Assembly (NCBI GenBank): GCA_000226015.1
Contig: JH155592.1
Location: 114,470-154,078, forward strand
Direction of reading: 5' to 3'
DNA: 39,609 bases
Source: Mnemiopsis leidyi
Lineage: Eukaryota; Ctenophora; Tentaculata; Lobata; Bolinopsidae
Each line of letters opens with the position of its first letter. Positions within the stretch are counted from its first letter, which is position 1. The position numbers and the translations under genes were made by a program. Below, one piece after another: positions 37,001 to 39,609 of this stretch. Under the pieces are notes generated by a model. That model was not told where the DNA came from, ran no database searches, and worked only from the letters and a program-made list of their open reading frames with translations.

Positions 37001-38919
37001 GGAGGTAGAAGGATGTAGAAAAAGATCTCTGGATCAAATTGGAGCTGAAAAATGTTGGATGTAAGAGATCATTGAATTCCACAGAATTTTGTAGCGGGGC
37101 AGTAATTAATGTGCAGAATGCAGATGTGAACATGAACGATTTAAAAGTTACTGCAATGAAAAGGTTGCACTTATTTAGATTATGAAGTATTGACGGTTAT
37201 TTGTGGTTGCAAAGAAACGCGTTGATGTAAGTTTTGTTTTGGAAGAGATAAAAACTTACAGCTTCTGAAAGTTTGTTGATTACAACGATAGCAGTTTCGT
37301 TGTTTATGAGAGTATCCGAGTACGCATACAGTCGTTTTAACACATTGGAACCGTTTTTGAACTCTGAAAAAGTTGTGATAAAATAACCATATACTACGAT
37401 GGCTTATGTATTCAACAATCTGAAGAATTTATGCCCTAAATTATTTCTAAACAGTAAGTGTACACACAGCTATTATACACTACACTACACTACAATAAAC
37501 TAATATGTATAAGTGCGTAAGATTGTACGAGGGTAAGTGAGACAATGGCTTGAGCCCGTGTTCTAAGACACATACCTACCTAGTTTTGTTATAGTGGAGT
37601 TTACTTGTAAAACTTCGTCTATTTTAGAACAAGAGGAACAGACAATAGAGATAAACTGGTAGAGTAAAGAGTTTGTATAATAGTGAGTTGGAAATTAGGG
37701 CGTAGGGTAGTGTAGGGTAGTGTAGTATAGGGTAGTGTAGGATTGAGTGGGGGTAGTCTCTAGGGGTAAGTGTTTGTATCTGTTCTTGAAATTTGAATTT
37801 TTAATAATTTCTACAATTGGGAAAAGACAAGGAAACTACTTGAACACAGATTTTCCAAGAGTTTTTTAAAAGAGATCTCAAACCTTGCAAAAAATACCTT
37901 TCAGACCTGAATTGTAATCAAATATTACGAATGTATTAAATTTGTGGATATGTAGTTTGTACGTAATCTGTAAGAATTGTTGTGTCATTGCGGGTTGGAG
38001 TCATATTACTTTTCTGAGAACTGTAACTTAAAACTCAAGATAATTAGGAGAAACAAGAACATGCGAAATACTGAATTATTTAATCAATTATTTGTTAACA
38101 GTACAAAGCAGAACCACTACATTCTATAATGAGAACCTGTGAAACTTTTCTAAAATCCTAAATTGTAATTAAGCTGTGAGACATGGAGCTTCATTTACCT
38201 GTAGTAATGTAGTAGGGGAGGCCACCATCGCTGAAGTTGTAGGATACGTTAGGACACGATCCTATTTTGGGAGTGCGAACTTCGCTGATGGAAACTCCAA
38301 CTAGCTTTATAATAAGTCCAGCAAGAACACCTGCAATTGTGTGCTGGTTAGAGTTTTTAATCTAAAAGTAATGGTATTGTAATCTCTAGTAGATCAATTT
38401 CTCAGTAGACTTGAAAATGCATTTTTAGGAAACTTTGACGAAGAGTTTTCTAAAAACGTGAAGATCTATCAATTTCTTTTTAGTTACGAAGCGCTGTCCA
38501 AGAACCAAGCTTTTAAGCATTGTTGCTTAGAATTGTTAAATCTTCGAAGGAACGGCGCCCTGGGAAACTTAAAAAATACAAAAATTTCCTTGTGTTTGAC
38601 AAGACGCACCGTACACGAGAGAAATAGCAGGGAGAGTGATGAACCTGACAAAAGCTCTCTTGATCCCGTACAAAGTGACAGTAGAAACAAACAACAACCC
38701 CACCACAATAAGCAGCAATATGGCCAGCTCACGTGATGCTATACCCACTACATCGGTCTCGGAGTCCGCTACGTTTGTGTAACCCTTGAATATTTGCTGG
38801 TAGGAGTAGTCTGGGTTGGAGGAGTACAGGTTGGGAGAGAGGTAGGAGGAGTCTAGGGAGTCCGGGGGGAGGAGGTAGGAGGAGTCCTCCGTGTCCGGGG
38901 GTGTGTCTTCTGTGTTCAT
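3916..38919 (-). CDS. Endosomal-type Na+/H+ exchanger, SLC9A6/7/9 (NHE6/7/9) family, 16-exon gene
   Basis: Predicted organellar Na+(K+)/H+ antiporter that sets endosome or trans-Golgi pH (known for the family). The coding exons on the minus strand are 38610-38919, 38199-38330, 37260-37363, 36967-37044, 36097-36173, 21318-21427, 20535-20640, 20037-20155, 19760-19882, 19283-19495, 18996-19097, 6982-7135, 5451-5551, 5156-5244, 4777-4897 (or longer, see exon 15) and 3916-4049. They join in phase to 2073 nt, 690 aa plus stop; family members are about 645-725 aa. Visible hallmarks are the [11 protein letters not shown] segment (about 193-203), [13 protein letters not shown] with the transport Asn-Asp pair at 297-298, ITQAHYT and [13 protein letters not shown] in exon 10, [10 protein letters not shown] across exons 11/12, and a cytosolic tail that still aligns with NHE6/9 (YSYLVPLLT). 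Potential N-glycosylation sites lie in the first loop (Asn131, Asn135). Introns 5 (14.7 kb) and 11 (11.9 kb) contain other genes. The family call is firm; which vertebrate paralogue it matches cannot be said. Confidence 0.92.
4777..5005 (-). CDS. Exchanger exon 15, with three alternative 3' splice sites
   Basis: The conserved part encodes [17 protein letters not shown] and the acidic [11 protein letters not shown], aligning with LPACCGPIARCLTS...DDDSDLILND in NHE6. The donor is GAAG|GTACTT. The acceptor region is a 3 x 54 bp tandem array (4864-5025), each unit with its own ACTCCGCAG|GC acceptor. The exon can therefore start at 5005, 4951 or 4897. All three keep the frame and add two, one or zero 18-residue modules. 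The shortest form (4897) gives the 690 aa protein and one copy of the Cys-Gly motif, as in the known family. Without splicing at 4776 the frame stops at 4748. Confidence 0.78.
4864..5025 (-). repeat. 3 x 54 bp tandem repeat spanning the exon 15 splice acceptor
   Basis: Units start at 4864, 4918 and 4972 and are nearly identical. On the minus strand each contains ACTCCGCAG|GC plus 13 codons of exchanger exon 15. The period is 18 codons and the frame is open throughout. Confidence 0.95.
5156..5244 (-). CDS. Exchanger exon 14
   Basis: Acceptor TGTTGCAG|GA, donor GAAGAG|GTGAGT. Encodes [20 protein letters not shown], then TIEGSTTEE, aligning with FRMWYNFDHNYLKPLLT of the NHE6/9 tail. Residues 577-606; ends in phase 0. 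Confidence 0.88.
5451..5551 (-). CDS. Exchanger exon 13 (start of cytosolic tail)
   Basis: Acceptor with a long T tract (TTTTTTTTACAG|A) and donor ACCG|GTCAGT. Joined to exon 12 it reads [13 protein letters not shown], which aligns with LHIRVGVDSDQE of NHE6. The rest ([20 protein letters not shown]) is a charged helix. The exon is 101 nt, two bases in and one out, exactly what its neighbours need. Confidence 0.85.
5552..6981 (-). other. Exchanger intron 12
   Basis: 1430 bp between exons 12 and 13. Contains the foldback at 5756-5909 and a possible 21-nt in-frame cassette at 6506-6526 with usable splice sites. Nothing else stands out. Confidence 0.75.
5756..5909. repeat. 154 bp foldback (imperfect palindrome)
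   Basis: Arms of about 62 nt: GTTTAATCAGAAATAGGACT leftmost, mirrored by AGTCCTATTTTTGATTAAAC rightmost. Inner matches are GTTACGTACATC with GATGTACGTAAC and GCAATGG with CCATTGC. The loop is about 30 nt. It lies in exchanger intron 12. It could be a MITE or a structured intronic RNA; no target-site duplication is evident. Confidence 0.75.
6982..7135 (-). CDS. Exchanger exon 12
   Basis: Encodes residues 492-542: [16 protein letters not shown], then [18 protein letters not shown], and VLELLRIR, the end of the last transmembrane helix. Acceptor TTTATCAG|GA, donor [21 protein letters not shown] is diagnostic for NHE proteins. Confidence 0.93.
7736..8845 (-). CDS. Rhodopsin-like (class A) orphan GPCR, single exon
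   Basis: 369 aa plasma-membrane receptor with a short N-terminus carrying an NHT sequon and seven hydrophobic segments: about 36-58, 66-93, 107-131, 147-171, 210-241, 255-285 and 305-329. The third helix ends [11 protein letters not shown] (130-140) where class A receptors have the DRY box, so the Asp/Glu is replaced. Helix 6 has ICISP in place of CWxP. Helix 7 has [12 protein letters not shown] in place of NPxxY, followed by an amphipathic RSRDLKSNL. The tail is basic and Ser-rich. No intron is visible. It lies inside exchanger intron 11 on the same strand, so it needs its own promoter. A degenerate GTTGTTGTTAAGG repeat sits just upstream of the ATG, and an AATAAA lies near 7342. Ligand and subfamily are not recognisable. 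Confidence 0.82.
   Translation of the reverse strand: MNHTALSLITSTDITTTYLYSFLLYSRSYILPFIPYNTAAGICVIFFDITVASFYFTRLKNKSFVPGMYLVIALFDGLMVLGLYCQFVVLVVLYRTERQDTGSLWALLASKVSVEVCYKVSVFANTMLCVTRTLQTARPFKVINKRLAQGFLVGYLIFWLSVGLSETVLFVRHFLHISEVDPYVSFGRVGGNLCHNLVWGCDRAGVHCFQGLACTFILTLLLPLLVPCILTISCLFLMIFYMRRPYPASTAATRHRTVTITVTWLTAIFVICISPSVLYYFVYVFIMLGLLGYNHNQGTPTHDFILENLCSTTLPLLNALLTQVVIVYRSRDLKSNLVTRFNRYSGRSRVKRSKIYSSLGRSRTSEQIL
8872..9001. repeat. Degenerate GTTGTTGTTAAGG-type repeat upstream of the GPCR
   Basis: About ten imperfect 12-14 bp units beginning 26 bp upstream of the GPCR start codon, so it would lie in its 5'-UTR or promoter. It resembles a TTAGGG-like motif in places but is too irregular to be telomeric. 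Confidence 0.6.
9944..10151. repeat. 13 x 16 bp minisatellite
   Basis: Unit AACGTGTATTTC(A/G)AAC or the GAC variant, 13 consecutive copies. It is open in all three forward frames because the unit lacks stops, so the long ORFs over it are not evidence of a gene. Confidence 0.95.
13112..13195. repeat. 4 x 21 bp minisatellite
   Basis: Unit GAGACATGATATACGAACTAC, preceded by decayed copies from 13081. Confidence 0.9.
14135..14186. repeat. Short repeat of GTATCTTTATCAA
   Basis: About four 13 bp units, increasingly diverged, just upstream of the small secreted ORF. Confidence 0.7.
14284..14547 (+). CDS. Small secreted cysteine-containing protein (uncertain)
   Basis: 87 codons with a convincing signal peptide ([20 protein letters not shown]), then a short polar domain with six Cys (C-x7-C-x5-C spacing at first) and sequons NAT and NHT. 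A polyadenylation signal AATAAA at 14725-14730 supports a short transcript. The same frame stays open for 38 codons after the TAA at 14545-14547 and includes two more Cys, so the TAA may be a recent nonsense change, or an intron may remove it. The family is not recognised. The ORF lies in exchanger intron 11 on the opposite strand. It could be a chance ORF. Confidence 0.42.
   Translation: MRLLTQPLILVAMVTTGAALNATSTAVRTIQVSNDVLCDTRKEKECPTNQVCLPRTYEAATDGVKTEITGKLCDTKTNHTDTYCYTL
14725..14730 (+). terminator. Candidate polyadenylation signal AATAAA
   Basis: Canonical hexamer about 180 bp after the small secreted ORF. It is the only supporting 3'-end signal for that candidate gene. Confidence 0.4.
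15545..15590. promoter_or_regulatory. Three perfect CRE palindromes (TGACGTCA) in a 19 bp repeat
   Basis: TGACGTCA at 15545-15552, 15564-15571 and 15583-15590, each within a GATGACGTCACTAGAATAT unit. CREB/ATF consensus. Further TACGTC words follow to about 15715. No adjacent gene start is known. Confidence 0.5.
16048..16096. repeat. 2-3 copies of a 20 bp unit
   Basis: ACGTCAGGAATGAAAGGAAA repeated. Confidence 0.8.
18996..19097 (-). CDS. Exchanger exon 11
   Basis: Encodes residues 458-491, [20 protein letters not shown] then [14 protein letters not shown], matching the IYPLSLLLNLGRR...HMMMFAG block. Acceptor CCTGCAG|GT, donor GCAG|GTCAGA. The Gly codon of the GLRGA motif is split here and completed 11.9 kb away in exon 12. 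Confidence 0.9.
19206..19262. repeat. 14 bp repeat TGTATTAACCTAGG
   Basis: Four imperfect units in exchanger intron 10, close to the exon 10 donor at 19282. Confidence 0.75.
19283..19495 (-). CDS. Exchanger exon 10
   Basis: Longest internal exon, residues 387-457. Carries [18 protein letters not shown] and [20 protein letters not shown], near-identical to the family's most conserved block. Acceptor CTACCAG|GA, donor GATTG|GTAATA. Confidence 0.95.
19760..19882 (-). CDS. Exchanger exon 9
   Basis: Encodes residues 346-386: [20 protein letters not shown], then [20 protein letters not shown]. This matches the NHE6/7/9 block from VTALVTKF to LLAEAWGFTG. Acceptor CCTTCAG|GT, donor TACAG|GTTTGT. 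Confidence 0.88.
20037..20155 (-). CDS. Exchanger exon 8
   Basis: Encodes residues 306-345: [20 protein letters not shown] then [12 protein letters not shown], the helix following the ND site. Acceptor AATCCCAG|G, donor GTCG|GTAAGT. The phase is consistent with exons 7 and 9. Confidence 0.85.
20535..20640 (-). CDS. Exchanger exon 7 (transport site)
   Basis: Encodes V271-F305: [20 protein letters not shown] followed by [14 protein letters not shown]. The Asn297-Asp298 pair is the ND cation-binding signature of electroneutral NHEs (known for the family). Acceptor TTTCAG|TA, donor TTCGA|GTAAGT. Intron 7 (20156-20534, 379 bp) shows nothing notable. Confidence 0.92.
21318..21427 (-). CDS. Exchanger exon 6
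   Basis: Acceptor ATTTCAG|AGCG and donor CCAG|GTAATT. Encodes residues 234-270, ending [16 protein letters not shown], the conserved ISATDPV motif that exon 7 completes. The first base completes the Ala codon left open by exon 5, so no exon is missing between them. Intron 6 (20641-21317, 677 bp) shows no feature. Confidence 0.9.
22332..22345. repeat. Left target-site duplication of the SINE
   Basis: GTCATCCGAATGTA, identical to the right copy. Confidence 0.85.
22346..22624 (+). mobile_element. tRNA-derived SINE-like insertion
   Basis: 279 bp insertion bounded by perfect 14 bp direct repeats GTCATCCGAATGTA at 22332-22345 and 22625-22638. The head looks like a tRNA: acceptor-like GGGCCGG, A-box-like TAGCTCAATTGG and B-box-like GGATCATACCC. 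A matching CCGGCCC lies at the end of the head. The body has no homology I recognise and no poly(A) tail. It lies in exchanger intron 5. Confidence 0.82.
22625..22638. repeat. Right target-site duplication of the SINE
   Basis: GTCATCCGAATGTA, identical to the left copy; marks the element's 3' end. Confidence 0.85.
23345..23571. repeat. GAGTACA heptamer minisatellite
   Basis: About 30 units of GAGTACA with GATTACA variants; explains the Tyr-Arg-Val-Gln repeat ORFs on both strands. Confidence 0.95.
24088..24160. repeat. 32 bp tandem doublet
   Basis: TTTACACTGTCTACAAGACA plus TACAGTAAACAG twice (24088, 24120), with a partial third copy. Confidence 0.85.
24269..24565. repeat. Polypyrimidine minisatellite (TCTCTTTATCTTCTAATC type)
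   Basis: About 300 bp of degenerate 9-18 bp units. Purine-rich GATAAAGA/GATTAGAA on the minus strand, the exchanger's sense strand. Confidence 0.9.
25235..25281. promoter_or_regulatory. CCAAT/E-box cluster
   Basis: Two inverted CCAAT boxes (ATTGG at 25235 and 25277) flank a CACGTG (25252-25257). Promoter-like composition, but no first exon is identified. Confidence 0.3.
27210..27219. promoter_or_regulatory. Palindromic E-box GTCACGTGAC upstream of TRPC-A
   Basis: 10 bp perfect palindrome 164 bp before the TRPC-A ATG. It matches the known bHLH-ZIP (USF/MITF/TFE) consensus. A TATA-like TATTTAAA lies at 27341-27348. Confidence 0.35.
27383..27858 (+). CDS. TRPC-A exon 1 (N-terminus and ankyrin repeats)
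   Basis: Residues 1-158 plus two bases. The start context is CCAAAATGAGC, and MSGNN resembles MSNS of TRPC-B. The donor is TTGAG|GTATGG. The intron begins with three copies of GGTAGTTGCTA. TRPC-B has no intron at this position. Confidence 0.85.
27383..30336 (+). CDS. TRPC-like cation channel A (4 exons)
   Basis: Exons 27383-27858, 28043-29354, 29721-29903 and 30037-30336 join in phase to 756 aa plus stop. It is predicted to be a tetrameric plasma-membrane Ca2+/Na+ channel of the TRPC type. The order is: two clear ankyrin repeats (about 101-162) after a degenerate one; the TRPC-specific TRP_2 region with [20 protein letters not shown] and [13 protein letters not shown] (about 222-282); a hydrophobic pre-S1 segment (312-327); S1-S5 between about 351 and 540; a pore loop with [11 protein letters not shown] (about 584-594); S6 (612-632); and the TRP-domain signature CDIEWKFAR (644-652). 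The tail is short and Lys-rich, ending QKIKKKK. It is shorter than vertebrate TRPCs and lacks a long coiled-coil or CaM/IP3R tail. It sits inside exchanger intron 5, antisense to the exchanger. Its closest visible relative is TRPC-B, 2.2 kb downstream. Confidence 0.88.
27868..27905 (+). repeat. GGTAGTTGCTA x3 beside the TRPC-A exon 1 donor
   Basis: Three 11 bp units beginning 10 bp into TRPC-A intron 1. Confidence 0.8.
28043..29354 (+). CDS. TRPC-A exon 2 (TRP_2 to pore)
   Basis: Acceptor TTGTTTCAG|GG; the first base completes an Arg codon. Runs to LLDVV with donor TGTG|GTTAGT. The donor motif TGGTTAGTAGTTAGT is repeated 19 bp downstream (29372-29386). Skipping the splice gives a stop after three codons. 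Confidence 0.87.
29447..29543. mobile_element. pogo/Tigger-like MITE in TRPC-A intron 2
   Basis: Starts CAGTAAAACCTCTGTTTACC and ends in GGTAAATCGAGGTTTTA, an imperfect terminal inverted repeat of the pogo/Tigger kind. TA flanks both ends (29445-29446, 29544-29545). Inside is a 13 bp perfect hairpin (TTTACCGGGCCTC with GAGGCCCGGTAAA). There is no transposase, so it is non-autonomous. Confidence 0.65.
29721..29903 (+). CDS. TRPC-A exon 3 (S6 and TRP signature)
   Basis: 61 codons, phase 0 both sides, acceptor ATGACAG|AGT, donor TTGAAG|GTAAAA. Encodes the S6 helix [15 protein letters not shown] and [11 protein letters not shown]. It is exactly the same length as the matching TRPC-B exon. Confidence 0.88.
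30037..30336 (+). CDS. TRPC-A exon 4 (C-terminus)
   Basis: Acceptor AATTTCAG|GAA, then 99 codons and TAG. Starts [17 protein letters not shown], matching [13 protein letters not shown] in TRPC-B. It has no counterpart of the intron that splits the TRPC-B tail. The last 31 bases including the stop belong to a 52 bp repeat that continues downstream. Confidence 0.8.
   Translation, partial: EYSRAQPFLFPFFPFLFPFIFWFRAKLADEQRKNSEKSITISDLCERDELINTVSDRFAFGNLVGMNDGAEGENFETRMKSKKQKSVMLQIAQKIKKKK
30306..30548 (+). repeat. 52 bp repeat containing the TRPC-A C-terminal codons and stop
   Basis: GATTGCTCAGAAGATTAAGA plus AGAAAAAGTAGGG occurs at 30306, 30460 and 30512, with degenerate copies between. The last two good copies are 52 bp apart. 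The first copy is the true gene end. Confidence 0.85.
30549..32511. other. Spacer between TRPC-A and TRPC-B
   Basis: No coding sequence recognised and no remnant of a third channel copy. A CACGTG (31698-31703) and CCAAT (31715-31719) lie about 800 bp before the TRPC-B ATG. A perfect CAGTGCA-TGC-TGCACTG hairpin is at 31755. Confidence 0.6.
32512..34236 (+). CDS. TRPC-B exon 1 (N-terminus to pore)
   Basis: 575 codons, phase 0, donor ATCGAG|GTTGGT. Start context CTAAGATGAGC. A good acceptor (TTATCAGCTCAACAG) lies about 23 bp upstream of the ATG, so a 5'-UTR intron is possible, with a candidate donor AAAAG|GTAAAT near 31862. Confidence 0.87.
32512..35803 (+). CDS. TRPC-like cation channel B (4 exons)
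   Basis: Exons 32512-34236, 34361-34543, 35040-35206 and 35734-35803 join in phase to 714 aa plus stop. The domain plan is the same as TRPC-A: ankyrin region (about 80-145, [20 protein letters not shown]), TRP_2 ([33 protein letters not shown]), six membrane helices, pore [12 protein letters not shown]6 [15 protein letters not shown] and signature [11 protein letters not shown]. The tail is charged and helical ([18 protein letters not shown]), ending KLAAKFKK. The first two exons of TRPC-A are fused into one here, and the single TRPC-A tail exon is split in two. It is a diverged tandem duplicate in the same orientation, in exchanger intron 5. An AATAAA overlaps the stop codon (35799-35804). 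Predicted role: cation entry at the plasma membrane; the activation mode is unknown. Confidence 0.88.
34361..34543 (+). CDS. TRPC-B exon 2 (S6 and TRP signature)
   Basis: 61 codons, acceptor ATATTACAG|GGT, donor TTAGAG|GTACAG. Its last ten bases and the donor are the first unit of an 11-copy 32 bp array. Without splicing here the frame stops five codons later. Confidence 0.87.
34534..34888 (+). repeat. 11 x 32 bp tandem repeat spanning the TRPC-B exon 2 donor
   Basis: Unit ACTTTTAGAGGTACAGACAA followed by TTTAAATCTTCA. Copies start at 34534, 34566, 34598, 34630, 34662 (4 bp insertion), 34698, 34730, 34762, 34794, 34826 and 34858. The first copy holds the real exon end and donor (GAG|GTACAG). 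Confidence 0.95.
35040..35206 (+). CDS. TRPC-B exon 3 (proximal tail)
   Basis: Acceptor GTTTAATTTAG|AAA, donor GACAG|GTAAAG. Encodes [20 protein letters not shown] and a charged helix. 55 codons plus two bases. Confidence 0.83.
35734..35803 (+). CDS. TRPC-B exon 4 (C-terminal end)
   Basis: Acceptor AATTTCCAG|G completes an Arg codon, then [20 protein letters not shown] and a TAA stop. The basic helical end parallels the Lys-rich end of TRPC-A. Confidence 0.75.
36097..36173 (-). CDS. Exchanger exon 5
   Basis: Encodes residues 209-233 plus two bases ([18 protein letters not shown]), matching the RRHFFRNLGSIL region of NHE6/7/9. Acceptor CTCTTTCAG|AAA, donor TTGC|GTGAGT. The next exon lies 14.7 kb away, and the two plus-strand TRPC-like genes fit within that intron. 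Confidence 0.9.
36494..36552. repeat. AT microsatellite flanked by TATAGGAGTA
   Basis: (AT)n of about 40 bp, with the same TATAGGAGTA word on each side, in exchanger intron 4. Confidence 0.85.
36708..36778. repeat. AGGAACATTTTA repeat
   Basis: About five diverged units in exchanger intron 4. Confidence 0.7.
36967..37044 (-). CDS. Exchanger exon 4
   Basis: Encodes 26 codons, residues 183-208, with [20 protein letters not shown], the strongly conserved NHE segment. Acceptor TTTTTCAG|CTC, donor AAAAAA|GTAAGT, phase 0 at both ends. Intron 4 (36174-36966, 793 bp) holds an AT microsatellite and AGGAACATTT-type repeats. Confidence 0.9.
37260..37363 (-). CDS. Exchanger exon 3
   Basis: Acceptor TTTTTCAG|AG and donor GCT|GTAAGT. 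Encodes about residues 148-182, the end of the first luminal loop (contains NGS and NNET sequons). This is the least conserved exon. It is supported by strong splice sites and by correct phase on both sides (one base in, none out). Confidence 0.75.
37700..37742. repeat. GTAGGGTAGT repeat
   Basis: Four to five 10 bp units in exchanger intron 2. Confidence 0.8.
38199..38330 (-). CDS. Exchanger exon 2
   Basis: Acceptor TTGCAG|GT and donor ACAG|GTAAAT. Encodes [14 protein letters not shown] and then a luminal loop with Cys129 and two N-glycosylation sequons (NVS, NFS). It enters and leaves with one base carried over. Intron 2 (37364-38198, 835 bp) contains only a short (ACTAC) run and a degenerate GTAGGGTAGT repeat. 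Confidence 0.85.
38610..38919 (-). CDS. Exchanger exon 1 (start codon, first membrane segment)
   Basis: Encodes residues 1-103 plus one base. The ATG at 38919 is the first after an in-frame TAG about 50 bp upstream. The N-terminus is acidic and Ser/Pro/Tyr-rich (1-50), followed by a hydrophobic helix (about 64-85, [20 protein letters not shown]). The donor reads TACG|GTGCGT and splits a Gly codon that exon 2 completes, giving LVYGVLAGL as in NHE6/7/9. A CTGCAG just upstream could be the acceptor of a 5'-UTR intron; that is unproven. Intron 1 (38331-38609) shows nothing notable. Confidence 0.88.
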
Positions 38920-39469
38920 GGTTGGGTGGGAGAGAGGGGTGTTTAGCGGCTGGTGGAGTTCCTCCTACTACTGCAGGAAGGCACTTTGGGTTGAAGTAGT
39001 GCCCAGAGTGTTCACAATGTATTTTTCAGTATTGAAGAATCTGGGATGTTGGAATCAGAATATGACGAAGAGTAGAAATGGTACAAGATCAGCTGAGATT
39101 ACGTCTGTCAGGAGAGATCGGATCGGAATTGAAATGAAGATAATATCAGGAAATGAAGATGATCCACGGAGCTGACTTGGAAGTAAGTAATGTTCTTTGA
39201 TATCCACTCTTTCTATTTGAACCCTTTCCGGTAAGAGAAGCAATAGGTTACGTGAGTAAGTGTAGGATTCAACAAGAAAGCTGTAGCAGACAAGCAAGAC
39301 AGCTAGAGTTTAGTACTTGGACATCAATACAGAAGAGAACAAACAGAACACGATGTTCTGGCTAATAATACAAGTACGTGGCGTGGAATATGCTAGCCTA
39401 GTATAACGCTAATGAATTACTTGTACTTGTAAGCTTACTTTTCATCGGTAGAAGTACCTGGATTAAGGG
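38920..39469. other. Upstream of the exchanger start
   Basis: Expected promoter and 5'-UTR. A minus-strand GAAAA|GTAAGC near 39440 and CTGCAG near 38970 could be the ends of a 5'-UTR intron. No other gene seen. Confidence 0.4.
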
Positions 39470-39609
39470 GAGGGAGAAGGGTGGAGGGAGAAGTCAGGAA
39501 GGAGGAATGAGGAGGGAAGAGGGAGGAGGGAGTGTGAGAGGAGGGAGGAGGGAGGAGGGAGGAGGGAGGAGGGAGGAGGGAGGAGGGAGGAGGGAGGAGG
39601 GAGGAGGGA
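39470..39609. repeat. GGAGGGA tandem repeat at the window edge
   Basis: About 140 bp of GGGAGGA heptamers, becoming perfect at the right end and running off the window. Confidence 0.95.

Noticed and set aside
1..39609. CRISPR array, bacterial operon or viral genome
   Set aside because: Tandem arrays here lack unique spacers, the genes are spliced animal genes, and no viral reading frames were recognised.

Overview
This is animal nuclear DNA. It has multi-exon genes with GT-AG introns, AT-rich intronic sequence, many minisatellites and short interspersed elements. The encoded families are an endosomal-type Na+/H+ exchanger, TRPC-type ankyrin TRP channels and a rhodopsin-like 7TM receptor. The phylum cannot be fixed from the sequence alone, and there are no bacterial or organellar features.

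The backbone is one long minus-strand gene for an SLC9A6/7/9-type exchanger. I could assemble sixteen coding exons from the ATG at 38919 to a stop at 3916, about 35 kb. Every intron phase agrees from exon to exon and the product is about 690 residues, normal for the family. The first fifteen exons rest on homology plus splice sites. The last rests on splice phase and an open frame only.

Two introns are very long and hold other genes. Intron 5 (21428-36096) holds two tandem TRPC-like channel genes on the plus strand: TRPC-A (27383-30336, 4 exons, 756 aa) and TRPC-B (32512-35803, 4 exons, 714 aa). Intron 11 (7136-18995) holds a single-exon rhodopsin-like GPCR on the same strand as the exchanger (7736-8845) and possibly a small secreted cysteine-containing protein on the plus strand (14284-14547).

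The non-coding sequence is rich in tandem repeats. Several lie exactly on exon edges: a 3 x 54 bp array multiplies the 3' splice site of exchanger exon 15, an 11 x 32 bp array multiplies the 5' splice site of TRPC-B exon 2, and a 52 bp repeat multiplies the 3' coding end and stop codon of TRPC-A. Mobile elements include a SINE-like insertion with a tRNA-like head and perfect 14 bp target-site duplications (22346-22624), a pogo/Tigger-like MITE in a TRPC-A intron, and a 154 bp foldback in an exchanger intron.

The left flank (1-3915) carries a GC-richer patch with a duplicated block and a TATA-like box but no gene I can support. The right edge ends in a GGAGGGA repeat.
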